64,000 nucleotides of DNA from Sporichthya polymorpha DSM 43042 (GTDB taxonomy: Bacteria > Actinomycetota > Actinomycetes > Sporichthyales > Sporichthyaceae), in the NCBI RefSeq assembly GCF_000384115.1, contig NZ_KB913029.1:5059057-5123056 (forward strand). The letters are read 5' to 3'. A program made the position numbers and the translations under genes. This document shows positions 33,681-43,513 of this stretch, piece by piece. Numbering within the stretch: position 1 is the stretch's first letter; each line of letters begins with the position of its first letter. The notes beneath the pieces are model-generated. The model saw only the letters and a program-made list of their open reading frames with translations, searched no databases and was not told where the DNA came from.

Positions 33681-34811
33681 TCAGATGTGCAGCGTCCAGG
33701 GGTCGGTGACGATCTCGGAGACGCGGGTCTGCACGCGGCTCCGGCCGGTCAGACCCGCCTCCAGCTCCTGCGCCGCGCGGGCCAGCCACGGCCACTCGCT
33801 CGCCCAGTGCGCGACGTCGACGAGCGCCGGGGCACCGTCGACCTCGCGAGCCTCGGAGGCGGGGTGGTGCCGCAGGTCGGCGGTGACGTAGACGTCGGCG
33901 CCGATCGAGCGGACGGCCCCGAGCAGGGAGTCCCCGGCGCCGCCGCACACCGCGATGCGCCGGACCAGGCGGGTGGAGTCCCCCGCGACGCGGATGCCGC
34001 CGGCGGTGGCGGGCAGCCCGTCGCGGACCCGGGCGACGAACATCGACAACGGCTCGGGCTCGTCGAGGACGCAGACCCGGCCGGTCCCCCGCGGGCCGAC
34101 CTCGCCGGCCAGTTCGAGGACGTCGAACGCCGGCTCCTCGTACGGGTGCGCGGCGCGCAGCGCGGCGAGGACGGCGCCGCGCCGGTCGCGGGAGAGCACC
34201 ATCTCCAACCGCGTCTCCGCAACGGTCTCGACCTTGCCGACCGCGCCGATCGTCGGGTTCGCGCCGGGCAGCGGCCGGAACGTGCCGGTGCCCTCGGTGG
34301 TGAACGCGCAGCGGTCGTAGTCGCCGATCGCCCCGGCGCCCGCGATCGCGAGCGCGTCGAGGACGCGGTCGGCGTCGGCGTGCGGCACGAACGTGACGAT
34401 CTTGTCCATCGGGTCGCACGGCCGGGGCTCGATCGGTTTGCCCGGCGGCAGTTTGAGCGCGTCGGCGAGGGCGTCCGAAACGCCGCCGGTGGCGCAGTCC
34501 GCGTTGGTGTGCGCGACGAGCAGCCCGCAGCCGCCGGCGATCAGGCGGTGGACCAGGCGACCCTTGTAGTTCGTCGCCGGGACGCCGTTCACCGGGCGCA
34601 GGAACAGCGGGTGGTGCGTGATCAGCAGGTCGGCGCCCCACTCCAGGGCCTCGTCGACGACCTCCGCCACCGGGTCGACGGCGAACAGGACCTTCTCGAC
34701 ACGGGCGTCCGGGTCGCCGCAGACGAGCCCGACCGCGTCCCAGGACTCCGCCCAGCGGGGGTCGTAGCGGCTCTCGATGACCTTGACCACGTCGCGCAGG
34801 GCAGCAGGCAC
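33681..34811 (-). CDS. Nif3-like dinuclear metal centre protein
   Basis: The 376-residue protein has the Nif3 fold with metal ligands in LLITHHPLFLRPVNG and VAHTNADCATGGVSDALA at the front and DVAHWASEWPWL at the end. The middle insert (FVPHADADRVLDALAIAGAG) is the PII/CutA-like domain found in the longer family members. It forms a toroidal hexamer in known structures. The biochemical role is unsettled (a GTP cyclohydrolase 1 type 2 homolog by name). It heads the run Nif3, zinc ribbon, RNase H/phosphatase, NUDIX on the minus strand. Confidence 0.9.
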   Translation of the reverse strand: MPAALRDVVKVIESRYDPRWAESWDAVGLVCGDPDARVEKVLFAVDPVAEVVDEALEWGADLLITHHPLFLRPVNGVPATNYKGRLVHRLIAGGCGLLVAHTNADCATGGVSDALADALKLPPGKPIEPRPCDPMDKIVTFVPHADADRVLDALAIAGAGAIGDYDRCAFTTEGTGTFRPLPGANPTIGAVGKVETVAETRLEMVLSRDRRGAVLAALRAAHPYEEPAFDVLELAGEVGPRGTGRVCVLDEPEPLSMFVARVRDGLPATAGGIRVAGDSTRLVRRIAVCGGAGDSLLGAVRSIGADVYVTADLRHHPASEAREVDGAPALVDVAHWASEWPWLARAAQELEAGLTGRSRVQTRVSEIVTDPWTLHI

Positions 34812-34840
34812 GCCGGGAGGCTACCCGGCGCGGCCGCGGT

Positions 34841-35050
34841 TCAGCGCGTCGCCGCGCTGCTGGTCTCCGCCGCGCCGATCTCCGCGGACGAGCCGGCCGG
34901 CGTCGAGCCGTCGTTCGTCGTCGACGCGAGCAGGTACCCGCACATCAGCAGCATCAGGACCAGCCAGTTGACCATCGACAGCCCGATCGTCACCGGGTCC
35001 GGCCCGGTCGTGAGACGGGACTGCGCGACGACGGCTGCCTGCGGCTCCAT
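34841..35050 (-). CDS. Possible small single-span membrane protein
   Basis: A 69-residue frame has one hydrophobic segment (TIGLSMVNWLVLMLLMCGYL) between a polar start and a Ser/Thr-rich tail. It fills the gap between the Nif3-like gene and the MBL gene on the opposite strand. No ribosome site is visible before the ATG. It could be a genuine small membrane protein or chance. Confidence 0.4.
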   Translation of the reverse strand: MEPQAAVVAQSRLTTGPDPVTIGLSMVNWLVLMLLMCGYLLASTTNDGSTPAGSSAEIGAAETSSAATR

Positions 35051-35118
35051 AAGGGCTTCGACGCGGTCCTGACCAGCCCGGTTCCCAGTTTGCGAAGTCC
35101 TCGTGCTTACCTACAAAG

Positions 35119-36159
35119 ATGACCGATCAACCAAGCGACTGGACCGCGCCGGGGGCGTACGAGGTGGCACCCGGGGTCCACCGCATCCCGCTGCCGCTGC
35201 CGAACGACGGCCTGCGGGCGGTCAACGTCTACGTCCTCCCGGCCGGGCCGGAGCCCGCCGACGGGTGCGTGCTCATCGACTCCGGCTGGGCCCTCGCGGA
35301 GGCGCGCACGCAGCTGGAGGACTCCCTCGCCCTGATCGGTTACGGGCTCGACGACGTCCGCCGGTTCCTCGTCACCCACATGCACCGCGACCACTTCACG
35401 CTCGGAATCGAGCTGCGCCGCCTGTTCGGGGCGAAGGTCGCGCTCGGGGCCGGCGAGCAGCCCAACCTGGACCTGATCCTGTCCGCGAACGACGCGGCGC
35501 TGCTGCGCCTGCTGCCGGCCTGGGGCGCCCCCGACCTCGGGCAGGCCTGGGCCGCCACCATCCAGCCGGAGGAGCGCGAGCTCTCGCGGAAGTCCTACGA
35601 GACCCCGGACGAGTGGATCCGCGACGGCCAGGTCCTCGACGCCGGCAAGCGCAGCCTGACCGCGATCGAGACGCCCGGGCACACCCGCGGCCACCTGGTC
35701 TACCTCGACCCCGACGCCGAGGTGATGTTCACCGGCGACCACGTGCTCCCGCACATCACGCCGTCGATCGGCCTCGAGCCCGCCCGCCAGGACAGCCCGC
35801 TGACGGCCTACCTGGCCTCGCTGCGGCTGCTGCTCAGCCACCCCGACGCCCTCATGCTCCCGGCCCACGGGACCCCGGGCGGCAGCGTCCACGGCCGGGT
35901 GAAGGAGCTGCTGCACCACCACGACGTCCGGCTCGCGGCCACGCTCGAGGCGATCCGCGCCGGCGCCGGTTCCCCCGCCGAGGCCGCGAAGGCGATCGGC
36001 TGGACCCGCCGCGAGACCCCGTTCGCGGATTTGAACACCTACAACCAGATCCTCGCCGTCGGCGAGACCTGGGCCCACCTCGTCGTCCTCGCCGAACGCG
36101 GCGAGGTCGTCCAGACCGTCGACGGCGAGGGCCGGATCACCTACGACCTGCCGCGATGA
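35119..36159 (+). CDS. MBL-fold metallo-hydrolase (lactamase/glyoxalase II-like)
   Basis: The 346-residue enzyme has the metal-binding motif THMHRDH (H87, H89, D91, H92), later ligands in TPGHTRGHLVYL and FTGDHVLPHITP, and a C-terminal helical region with LLHHHDVRLAATLEAI. The extended C-terminal domain resembles LACTB2-type or glyoxalase-like hydrolases acting on thioesters or RNA. The substrate is unknown. Start is the ATG at 35119. Confidence 0.87.
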   Translation: MTDQPSDWTAPGAYEVAPGVHRIPLPLPNDGLRAVNVYVLPAGPEPADGCVLIDSGWALAEARTQLEDSLALIGYGLDDVRRFLVTHMHRDHFTLGIELRRLFGAKVALGAGEQPNLDLILSANDAALLRLLPAWGAPDLGQAWAATIQPEERELSRKSYETPDEWIRDGQVLDAGKRSLTAIETPGHTRGHLVYLDPDAEVMFTGDHVLPHITPSIGLEPARQDSPLTAYLASLRLLLSHPDALMLPAHGTPGGSVHGRVKELLHHHDVRLAATLEAIRAGAGSPAEAAKAIGWTRRETPFADLNTYNQILAVGETWAHLVVLAERGEVVQTVDGEGRITYDLPR

Positions 36160-36214
36160 GTTTCGGGCCCGGCGCCCGTCTGTGGATGCGACCCCCTCTG
36201 CGGAAGGACGCGCC

Positions 36215-36817
36215 ATGCCCGAGACCCAGCCCGGCCCCGACCTCACCCCCGCCGCGACCCAGGTGATCCGCCTGCTCGACGGGGTGCGCGAGGAGCACCT
36301 CACCGCCCCGACCCCGTGCGTGGGGCTGACCGTGGGCGCGCTGCTCGAGCACTTTCTCGGGCTGACGCAGGCGTTCACCGACGCCGCGCGCAAGGTCCCG
36401 CCGCCCCCGGACGCGCCCGCCGGCGGCGCGCCGACCGACGTCGAGCTGAACCCGGAGTGGCGGGCGCTGCTGCCCAAGCAGCTCGGCGAGCTCGCGCAGG
36501 CGTGGCGCGACCCGGCGGCCTGGGCCGGCGAGGCGACCGCGGACGGCGTCACGATGCCGGCCGAGGTCATGGGCGTCGTCGCGCTCGACGAGCTCGTCCT
36601 GCACGGCTGGGACCTCGCCCGCGCCACCGGCCAGAACTTCGCCTGCGACGAGGCGAGCGCCGGCGCCGTCCTCGGGTTCACCCAGATGTCCGCGGCCCCC
36701 GAGTTCGCCGACAGCCGCGACGGCCTGTTCGGCCCGGTCGTCGAGGTACCGGCTGACGCCCCGCCGTTCGTCCGGGCGCTCGGCCTCTCGGGCCGGGACC
36801 CGGCCTGGACGCCGTGA
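36215..36817 (+). CDS. TIGR03086-family metal-binding (DinB/mycothiol-dependent-like) protein
   Basis: The 200-residue protein matches the TIGR03086 actinobacterial family: LDGVREEHLTAPTPCVGLTVGALLEHFLGL at the start and LDELVLHGWDLARATGQNFACDE in the middle, a DinB-like four-helix bundle with a metal site. ATG at 36215 is chosen because AAGGA lies 7-8 nt upstream. The family is related to mycothiol-dependent isomerases; the function of this member is unknown. Confidence 0.82.
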   Translation: MPETQPGPDLTPAATQVIRLLDGVREEHLTAPTPCVGLTVGALLEHFLGLTQAFTDAARKVPPPPDAPAGGAPTDVELNPEWRALLPKQLGELAQAWRDPAAWAGEATADGVTMPAEVMGVVALDELVLHGWDLARATGQNFACDEASAGAVLGFTQMSAAPEFADSRDGLFGPVVEVPADAPPFVRALGLSGRDPAWTP

Positions 36818-36837
36818 ACCGGCCGGCCGGGACTGGG

Positions 36838-36909
36838 TGGGCGCAACAGGGATCGAACCTGTGACCACCGCCTTGTAAGGGCGGCGCTCTACCGCTGAGC
36901 TATACGCCC
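36838..36909 (-). tRNA. tRNA-Val (anticodon TAC)
   Basis: The minus strand folds as a complete tRNA: acceptor GGGCGTA with TGCGCCC, D-arm AGCTCAGCGGTAGAGC, anticodon stem CCGCC/GGCGG with loop CTTACAA (anticodon TAC), and T-arm ACAGGTTCGATCCCTGT. Length is 72 nt with a short variable loop. CCA is not encoded (ACCC follows). It is not used as an integration site here. Confidence 0.95.
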
Positions 36910-36920
36910 GTGCCGCGGGA

Positions 36921-37382
36921 TCATCCCACGAACTGGGCCAGGGCCTCGTGGTAGAGCTCGTGATTGCGGGGCCGGCCGATGTCGCTGAGCGTCCGCCAGA
37001 CGACGACGCCCTCGCTGTCGATGAGGAACGAGCCCCGGGTCGCGACGCCGGCGTTCTCGTCGAAGACGCCGTAGGCCCGGGCGACCTCGCCGTGCGGCCA
37101 GAAGTCGGAGAGCAGCGGGAACTTCAGGCCGTCCCGGTCCGCGAAGACGCGCTGCGTGTACGGCGAGTCGACCGAGCAGCCCAGGACCTGGACCCGGTCG
37201 TTCTGGAAGTGCTCGACGTCGGCCTGCAGCAGCGTCAGCTCGCCGGCGCACACGCCGGTGAAGGCCAGCGGGTAGAACACGAGCAGCACCGCCTTGGGCC
37301 GGTGCTCCGCCAGCGTGATCACGACGTTGTGCTGGTCGCGAAGTGCGAAGTCGGGGGCCTTCGCGCCGATCTCGATCGCCAC
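36921..37382 (-). CDS. ahpE: AhpE-type one-cysteine peroxiredoxin
   Basis: The 153-residue thiol peroxidase reduces hydroperoxides and peroxynitrite. The peroxidatic Cys45 lies in PLAFTGVCAGEL, where mycobacterial AhpE has it. GRPRNHELYHEALAQF closes the protein, without a resolving Cys in the usual 2-Cys position. Reductant in actinobacteria is mycothiol/mycoredoxin. The stop lies 12 bp from the tRNA gene. Confidence 0.92.
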   Translation of the reverse strand: MAIEIGAKAPDFALRDQHNVVITLAEHRPKAVLLVFYPLAFTGVCAGELTLLQADVEHFQNDRVQVLGCSVDSPYTQRVFADRDGLKFPLLSDFWPHGEVARAYGVFDENAGVATRGSFLIDSEGVVVWRTLSDIGRPRNHELYHEALAQFVG

Positions 37383-37398
37383 GGCACCAACCTACGGG

Positions 37399-37824
37399 TC
37401 AGCGCTTGCGGGCGGCCTTGGGGGTCACCAGACGGGTGCCCGACCAGTCGGGCGCCGCGGCGATGCTGCTGGTCTGCGACAGGCCGGCGGTCGGGGCCGC
37501 CTCGCCGATGTCGGACGGCTCGACGTGACCGGGTCGGCCCGACTTCGGCGTCAGCAGCCAGACCACACCCCCGTCCATGAGGGAGGCCAGGGAGTCGACC
37601 AGGGCGTCCACCAGGTCACCGTCCCCCTCGCGCCACCACAGGAGGACGGCGTCGACGGTTTCCTCGTAGTCCTCGTCGACCAGTTCGTTACCGGTCACGT
37701 CCTCGATCGCGTCGCGGAGGTCGAAGTCGACGTCGTCGTCGTAACCGATCTCCTGGACGACCTGACCCGAGGCGAAGCCCAGCCGCGAGATGGTCGCGGC
37801 CGCGCCCTCGGCGCTGGCGCCCAA
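37399..37824 (-). CDS. DUF3052 protein
   Basis: The 141-residue acidic protein has the DUF3052 signature GQVVQEIGYDDDVDFDLRDA then IEDVTGNELVDEDYEETVDA and LVDSLASLMDGGVVWLLTPK. It is conserved in actinobacteria next to ahpE and aceE; the function is unknown. A TTG at 37824 with AGGAG 7 nt upstream is the best start; the frame extends to 37938, but the extra residues do not match the family. It is divergent from aceE. Confidence 0.85.
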   Translation of the reverse strand: MGASAEGAAATISRLGFASGQVVQEIGYDDDVDFDLRDAIEDVTGNELVDEDYEETVDAVLLWWREGDGDLVDALVDSLASLMDGGVVWLLTPKSGRPGHVEPSDIGEAAPTAGLSQTSSIAAAPDWSGTRLVTPKAARKR

Positions 37825-38061
37825 CGTATGTCTCCTGTTCCTCGTGTGTCCCACTGAGGTGGTTGGCGGGTAGTTCATCCGGTTCGAGGCCCGCCGCGCA
37901 AGTACCCCCGCCGGAGGTGTGGACAGCGATCGAGACACACCTCACGCCCGAAACGCCCGGTTTACCGGAGGGTAGCGATGCACGAAACGATCTCCAGGAC
38001 AACGATGGAGGGGACACCCCGGCACCGGAGGGGGTGGCCTCGGAAGAAAAGGACCTCCGCC

Positions 38062-40815
38062 GTGACATCAGGACGCGAACGGTTCTCCGTCATCAGCGAC
38101 GGGCTGCCCACCCAACTGCCGGACGTCGACCCCGAGGAGACGCGGGAGTGGCTGCAGTCGCTCGACGCCGTCATCGACGGAGGCGGCCAGGCCCGCGCGC
38201 GCTACCTGATGCTCCGACTGCTCGAACGCGCCCGTGAGCGACAGGTCGGCGTCCCCGGTCTGCGCAGCACGGACTACATCAACACGATCTCGACCGAGAA
38301 CGAGCCGTGGTTCCCCGGCGACGAGGACGTCGAGCGCCGCATCCGCGCGTTCATCCGCTGGAACGCGGCCGTCATGGTGTCGCGCGCGAACCGGCCCGGC
38401 ATCGGCGTCGGCGGGCACATCGCGACGTACGCGTCGGCGGCGTCGCTCTACGACGTCGGCTTCAACCACTTCTTCCGCGGCAAGGCGGGCGGCGAGTCCG
38501 GCGATCAGGTCTTCATCCAGGGCCACGCCTCCCCCGGCATCTATGCGCGCGCGTTCCTCGAGGGTCGTCTGTCGGCGGACCAGCTCGACGGGTTCCGGCA
38601 GGAGCTGACCTCCCCGGTCGGCGGTCTGCCGTCGTACCCGCACCCGCGGCTGATGCCGGACTTCTGGGAGTTCCCGACCGTCTCGATGGGCCTCGGCCCG
38701 CTGCACGCGATCTACCAGGCCCGGTTCAACCGGTACCTGTTCAACCGTCAGATCAAGGACACGTCGCGCTCGCACGTGTGGGCCTTCCTCGGCGACGGCG
38801 AGATGGACGAGGTCGAGTCGCTCGGCGCGATCGGCGTCGCGGCCCGCGAGGAGCTCGACAACCTGACGTTCGTCGTCAACTGCAACCTGCAGCGGCTCGA
38901 CGGCCCGGTGCGCGGCAACGGCAAGATCATCCAGGAGCTCGAGAGCTACTTCCGCGGCGCGGGCTGGAACGTCATCAAGGTCGTCTGGGGCCGGGACTGG
39001 GACCCGCTGCTCGCGCGCGACGTCGACGGCGTCCTCGTCAACGCCATGAACACCACGCCGGACGGGCAGTTCCAGACCTACACGACCGAGTCCGGCGCCT
39101 ACATCCGCGAGAACTTCTTCGGGCGGGACCCGCGGCTGCGCAAGATGGTCCAGAACATGACCGACGAGCAGCTCACCAAGCTCTCGCGCGGTGGTCACGA
39201 CTACCGCAAGGTCTACGCGGCGTTCAAGGCCGCGCGCGAGCACGTCGGCCAGCCGACGGTGATCCTCGCGCACACCATCAAGGGCTGGACGCTCAAGAGC
39301 TTCGAGGCGCGCAACGCGACGCACCAGATGAAGAAGCTGACCAAGGACGACCTCAAGGAGTTCCGCGACCGGCTGCACCTGCCGATCTCGGACGCCGCGC
39401 TCGAGGCCGACCTGCCGCCGTACTTCCACCCCGGTGAGAACTCGGACGAGATCAACTACCTGCTCGAGCGGCGCCGCGCCCTCGGCGGGTTCCTGCCCTC
39501 GCGCGTGGTGCGGGCCAAGCCGCTCAAGCTGCCGGGCGCGGCCGCGTTCACCCAGATGGAGAAGGGCTCGGGCAAGCAGCCGGTCGCGACGACCATGGCG
39601 TTCGTGCGACTGATCCGCGACCTGATCAAGGACCCGGAGATCGGCCACCGCTTCGTGCCGATCATCCCCGACGAGGCGCGCACCTTCGGCCTGGACTCGA
39701 TCTTCCCGACCGCGAAGATCTACTCGCCCCACGGCCAGAACTACGACGCCGTCGACCGCGAGCTTCTCCTGTCCTACAAGGAATCGACGCAGGGTCAGAT
39801 CCTGCACGAGGGCATCAGCGAGGCCGGCGCCATGGGCTCGGTCGTCGCCGCGGGCACGTCGTACGCGACGCACGGCGAGCACATGATCCCCGTCTACATC
39901 TTCTACTCGATGTTCGGGTTCCAGCGGACCGGCGACGCCATCTGGGCCTTCGCGGACCAGCTCGGCCGCGGGTTCCTGATCGGCGCCACCGCGGGCCGCA
40001 CCACGCTGAACGGCGAGGGCCTGCAGCACGAGGACGGGCACTCGCTGCTGCTCGCGTCGACCAACCCGGCGTGCGTGGCCTACGACCCCGCGTTCGGGTT
40101 CGAGATCGGCCACATCGTGCAGTCCGGGCTCAAGCGGATGTACGGCTCGTCGGTCGCCCACCCGCACGGCGAGGACGTCTTCTACTACCTGACGGTCTAC
40201 AACGAGCCCTACGTCCAGCCGGTGCAGCCCGCGAGCCTGGACGTCGACGCGCTGCTGCGCGGCATGTACCGGTACGCGCCGGCGCCCGAGGTACCGAACG
40301 GCGCCCCGCGGGCCCAGCTCCTGGCGTCCGGCCCGGCGATGCAGTGGGCGCTCGAGGCCCAGGCCCGGCTCGCGTCCGAGTGGGGCGTCGGCGCCGACGT
40401 CTGGTCGGTGACGTCGTGGTCGGAGCTGCGCCGCGACGGCATGGCGTGCGAGGAGCACAACCTGCTCCACCCCGACGCCGAGCCGGTCGTCCCCCACGTC
40501 ACCCGCTCCCTGACCGGCGCCCCCGGCCCGGTCGTCGCGGTCAGCGACTGGATGAAGGCCGTCCCGGACCAGATCGCGCGGTGGGTCCCCAGCGACTTCA
40601 TCTCGCTCGGGACCGACGGCTGGGGCCGCTCCGACACCCGCGCCGCCCTGCGCCGCCATTTCCGCGTCGACGCCCAGTCGATCGTCGTCCGGACCCTCGC
40701 CGAGCTCGCCGCCCGCAAGGAGATCGAGCCCGAGACCGTCCGCAAGGCCCTCGACACCTACCGGCTCACCGACGTCACCGCCACCACCGCCACCGAGGCC
40801 GGCGGCGAGACCTGA
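38062..40815 (+). CDS. aceE: Pyruvate dehydrogenase E1 component (homodimeric)
   Basis: The 917-residue thiamine-diphosphate enzyme decarboxylates pyruvate and passes the acetyl group to the E2 lipoyl domain. The ThDP motif is [20 protein letters not shown] with NCNLQRLDG completing it. [20 protein letters not shown] and [11 protein letters not shown] near residues 105-140, and a C-terminal transketolase-like domain, are standard. GTG at 38062 matches the family start ([19 protein letters not shown]) with AAGGA upstream; longer in-frame starts at 37978 and 38005 are less likely. A double palindrome follows the gene at 40835-40914. Confidence 0.95.
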   Translation: MTSGRERFSVISDGLPTQLPDVDPEETREWLQSLDAVIDGGGQARARYLMLRLLERARERQVGVPGLRSTDYINTISTENEPWFPGDEDVERRIRAFIRWNAAVMVSRANRPGIGVGGHIATYASAASLYDVGFNHFFRGKAGGESGDQVFIQGHASPGIYARAFLEGRLSADQLDGFRQELTSPVGGLPSYPHPRLMPDFWEFPTVSMGLGPLHAIYQARFNRYLFNRQIKDTSRSHVWAFLGDGEMDEVESLGAIGVAAREELDNLTFVVNCNLQRLDGPVRGNGKIIQELESYFRGAGWNVIKVVWGRDWDPLLARDVDGVLVNAMNTTPDGQFQTYTTESGAYIRENFFGRDPRLRKMVQNMTDEQLTKLSRGGHDYRKVYAAFKAAREHVGQPTVILAHTIKGWTLKSFEARNATHQMKKLTKDDLKEFRDRLHLPISDAALEADLPPYFHPGENSDEINYLLERRRALGGFLPSRVVRAKPLKLPGAAAFTQMEKGSGKQPVATTMAFVRLIRDLIKDPEIGHRFVPIIPDEARTFGLDSIFPTAKIYSPHGQNYDAVDRELLLSYKESTQGQILHEGISEAGAMGSVVAAGTSYATHGEHMIPVYIFYSMFGFQRTGDAIWAFADQLGRGFLIGATAGRTTLNGEGLQHEDGHSLLLASTNPACVAYDPAFGFEIGHIVQSGLKRMYGSSVAHPHGEDVFYYLTVYNEPYVQPVQPASLDVDALLRGMYRYAPAPEVPNGAPRAQLLASGPAMQWALEAQARLASEWGVGADVWSVTSWSELRRDGMACEEHNLLHPDAEPVVPHVTRSLTGAPGPVVAVSDWMKAVPDQIARWVPSDFISLGTDGWGRSDTRAALRRHFRVDAQSIVVRTLAELAARKEIEPETVRKALDTYRLTDVTATTATEAGGET

Positions 40816-40834
40816 GCCCCCCGGGCGCCCCCCA

Positions 40835-40914
40835 CCGTCTGCTCATGCATGAGCAGACGGTCGATTTCGGGCCCGATCGTGTCCGATTTTCGACCTCCCG
40901 CTCATGCATGAGCA
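40835..40914. repeat. Two GCTCATGCATGAGC palindromes after aceE
   Basis: The first is a perfect 26-bp palindrome (half-site CCGTCTGCTCATG, 40835-40860). The second core, GCTCATGCATGAGC, lies at 40900-40913 with flanking CCC/GGG offset by one base. Between them GGTCGA and TCGACC also pair, so the block can fold as one large cruciform. It lies between aceE and the DUF1906 gene, 130-209 bp upstream of the latter start. It could be a terminator, an operator pair or a palindromic repeat. Confidence 0.6.
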
Positions 40915-41043
40915 GGGGACGCCGGACGGGGACCAACCCGGACGAAACACCATTCGTCACATCAGTCACTTGAAGCACTTTGGCCTCTTTGGCCTCTACG
41001 CTGAACGGGTTCCACCCCGTCCAACGAGAGGCACCCTGCGCCC

Positions 41044-42399
41044 ATGTCCCGCCAGCAGCGGGTCGTCCGGACCGCCGCCGCGACTCGGCGGGACCGGGCG
41101 GTCACCGTTCTCGCCGCGCTGCTGCTGGCCGCGATGGGGCTGGCCGCCGTCCTCGTCGGGCCCCAGGCCGAGGCCGACCAGGCCCCGACGGCCGAGCCGG
41201 CCTACGCGCCGGCCGCGACGTCCTCGCCCAACCCGGGGCCGGCGTACCCGGCCGCGGCGACCGCGACCCGGTACCGCGGGCTCGCCTTCGACATCTGCAC
41301 CGCGCCCTCGCGCCGGGCCATGGAGGCCTGGCGCGCCTCCCCGTACGGCGCGGTCGGGATCTATGTGAGCGGCCGCAACCGGGCCTGCACGCAGCCGGAG
41401 CTCACCGCGGCCTGGGTGCGGGACATCAGCGCCATGGGCTGGAAGCTGCTGCCGATCAACATGGGCCTGCAGGCGCCGTGCCGGGAGAACAAGCGCAAGA
41501 AGCCGATGAAGCCGGCCTCGGCGGCGGCGTCCGGGCGGACGGAGGCCGCGGAGGCGGTCGTCGCCGCCAAGAACCTCGGCCTGCTGCCCGGCTCCCCGAT
41601 CTACGCCGACATCGAGCCCTACGACCCGAGCAAGCCCCGTTGCGTCAGGGCCGTCGCGGCCTACGTGAGCGCCTGGACGCGCGAGCTGCACCGCCACGGC
41701 TACCTCTCCGGGCTGTACGGCGCGCTCTCCTCCGGGCTCGCCGACGCGGCGAAGCGGTACAACTCGAAGACCGACGCCCGGCCCGACGCCGTGTGGGTCG
41801 CGCGCTGGGACCGCTCGCCGCGCCTGACCGGCTGGGCCGGGGTCCCGAACAACCGCTGGTCGGCCTCGCAGCGCGCGAAGCAGTACCGCGGGGACCACGC
41901 CGAGACGCACGGCGGCGTGCGGATGGTCATCGACTCCGACTCCGTCGACGCCCCGGTCGCCACGGTGGCGCGCACGTACCCGGTCACGAGCGCCTCGACG
42001 CTGAACTTCCGCCGCTCCCCCGGGACCTCGGCCGAGATCGTCGGCTCCGCCGAGCCGGGCACCGAGGTCGCGGTGGTGTGCCAGGTGAGCGGCCCCGAGG
42101 TCGAGGGCTCGCGAGTCTGGGACAAGCTCGTCGACGGCAGCTACGTCTCCGACGCCTACGTCGGCGGCGGGGCACGCAAGCCGCTGCCGACCTGCAGCTA
42201 CCCGGTGCAGGTCCTGACCTCGGGCGGGGCGTTCACCCGCACGGGCCCGGCGGACACGACGCCGACCGCAGCGAAGCTCCCGCTCGGCTCGCTGGCCTGG
42301 ATCTCCTGCCGCCAGGGCACCTGGGTCCAGCTCCACAACGGCCTGTACCTCAACCGCCGCCACCTCGCGCCGTACACCGCCCCGTTGCCGAACTGCTGA
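41044..42399 (+). CDS. Secreted DUF1906 (glycoside hydrolase-like) protein with SH3-like tail
   Basis: The 451-residue protein has an N-terminal signal/anchor (TVLAALLLAAMGLAAVLVGP), a Pro/Ala-rich linker, a DUF1906 Rv2525c-like TIM-barrel (RGLAFDICTAPSRRAMEAWR to GGVRMVIDSDSVDA) and a C-terminal SH3-type region (STLNFRRSPGTSAEIVG; AKLPLGSLAWISCRQGTWVQ). DUF1906 proteins resemble glycosidases and may act on cell-wall or extracellular glycans. Several paired Cys suggest disulfides outside the cell. The start is ATG at 41044 after AACGAGAGG. Confidence 0.82.
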   Translation: MSRQQRVVRTAAATRRDRAVTVLAALLLAAMGLAAVLVGPQAEADQAPTAEPAYAPAATSSPNPGPAYPAAATATRYRGLAFDICTAPSRRAMEAWRASPYGAVGIYVSGRNRACTQPELTAAWVRDISAMGWKLLPINMGLQAPCRENKRKKPMKPASAAASGRTEAAEAVVAAKNLGLLPGSPIYADIEPYDPSKPRCVRAVAAYVSAWTRELHRHGYLSGLYGALSSGLADAAKRYNSKTDARPDAVWVARWDRSPRLTGWAGVPNNRWSASQRAKQYRGDHAETHGGVRMVIDSDSVDAPVATVARTYPVTSASTLNFRRSPGTSAEIVGSAEPGTEVAVVCQVSGPEVEGSRVWDKLVDGSYVSDAYVGGGARKPLPTCSYPVQVLTSGGAFTRTGPADTTPTAAKLPLGSLAWISCRQGTWVQLHNGLYLNRRHLAPYTAPLPNC

Positions 42400-42406
42400 C
42401 GCCGCG

Positions 42407-43462
42407 TCAGGAGCGGCGCCGGGTCCACTCCAGCAGCGTGTCCAGGTCCCAGGTGTTGACGATCTGATCCGGGCTCAGGCCCATCTCGGTCGCGCGGACG
42501 CAGCCGTGGGGCTGCCAGTCGAGCTGCCCGGGCGCGTGGGCGTCGGAGTCGATCGAGAAGCGGCATCCGGCCTCGACGGCCATCGCGATGAGCCGTTTGG
42601 GCGGGTCGAGCCGCTCGGGCCGGGAGTTGATCTCGACCGCGACGTCGAAGCGTGCGCACGCCGCGAAGACGAGCTCGGCGTCGAACTGCGACTCCGGCCG
42701 GCCGCCTCGTCCCCCGCGCTTGCCGTCGGGGTCGCGTTTCACGATGCGGCCGGTGCAGTGCCCGAGGACGTCGACGTGCGGGTTCGCGACGGCGTTCACC
42801 ATGCGCCGGGTCATCGAGTCGGCATCCATCTTCAGCTTGGAGTGGACGCTCGCGACGACGACGTCGAGGCGGGCGAGCAGATCCGCGTCCTGGTCGAGCG
42901 AGCCGTCGTCCAGGATGTCGACCTCGATCCCGGTGAGCAGCCGGAACGGTGCCAGGCGCTCGTTGATCTCGGCGACGACGTCGAGCTGACGCAGCAGCCG
43001 GTCGCGGGAGAGCCCGTTGGCGACGGTCAGCCGGGGTGAGTGGTCGGTGAGCACCAGGTACTCGTGGCCGATGACGTCGGCCGCGGTGCGGGCCATCTCC
43101 TCGATCGGGCTGCCGCCGTCCGACCAGTCGGAGTGCGTGTGCAGGTCGCCCTTGAGCGCCGCGCGGATCGCCTCTCCCCCGGGCGCGACCGACGCCGGGG
43201 ACTCGGCCGCGAGCTTGCGCAGGTAGCCGGGGACGGTGCCGGCGAGGGACTCCTCGACGACCGTTGCCGTCGTGTCGCCGATGCCCTTGAGCTCCTTCAG
43301 CGTCCCGGCGGCGACGCGCGCCGCGAGCTCGCCCTCGGGCAGGTCGGCGAGCACCGCGGCGGCGTTGCGGAACGCCTTCACGCGGTGCGTCGGGGCGTGA
43401 CCGCGCTCCAGCAGGAACGCGATCGAGTCCAGGTCCCCGAGCGGGTCGCGGCTCTCACTCAT
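42407..43462 (-). CDS. PHP-domain phosphoesterase (PolX-like C-terminal type)
   Basis: The 351-residue protein begins with a helix-hairpin-helix region of the PolX type (GHAPTHRVKAFRNAAAVLAD, LKGIGDTTATVVEE) and ends with a PHP domain: GDLHTHSDWSDGGSPIEEMA, LVLTDHSP, ASVHSKL, DVLGHCTGR, EINSRPERLDPPKR, SIDSDAHAPGQLDW. It lacks the nucleotidyltransferase domain of PolX. The metal-dependent phosphoesterase substrate is unknown. The ATG at 43462 starts MSESRD; longer upstream frames are antisense to fasR and unlikely. Confidence 0.87.
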   Translation of the reverse strand: MSESRDPLGDLDSIAFLLERGHAPTHRVKAFRNAAAVLADLPEGELAARVAAGTLKELKGIGDTTATVVEESLAGTVPGYLRKLAAESPASVAPGGEAIRAALKGDLHTHSDWSDGGSPIEEMARTAADVIGHEYLVLTDHSPRLTVANGLSRDRLLRQLDVVAEINERLAPFRLLTGIEVDILDDGSLDQDADLLARLDVVVASVHSKLKMDADSMTRRMVNAVANPHVDVLGHCTGRIVKRDPDGKRGGRGGRPESQFDAELVFAACARFDVAVEINSRPERLDPPKRLIAMAVEAGCRFSIDSDAHAPGQLDWQPHGCVRATEMGLSPDQIVNTWDLDTLLEWTRRRS

Positions 43463-43513
43463 CCCGGAGATCTTCCCCGAGGCGCCCCGCTCGTGCCGCC
43501 TAGGCTGCGGTCC

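Noticed and set aside
35107-36846. A 579-residue minus-strand open frame opposite the MBL and TIGR03086 genes
   Set aside because: It is low complexity, overlaps two well-supported genes on the other strand and shows no family motif; high GC creates long antisense frames.
36838-36909. tRNA-Val as the attachment site of the island
   Set aside because: No second copy of the tRNA 3' end was seen near the integrase, and the island is 20 kb away; the rnpB repeats explain the borders.
40980-42467. Alternative 495-residue frame over the DUF1906 gene
   Set aside because: It is Arg/Pro-rich without motifs, while the other frame gives a signal peptide and a recognisable domain.
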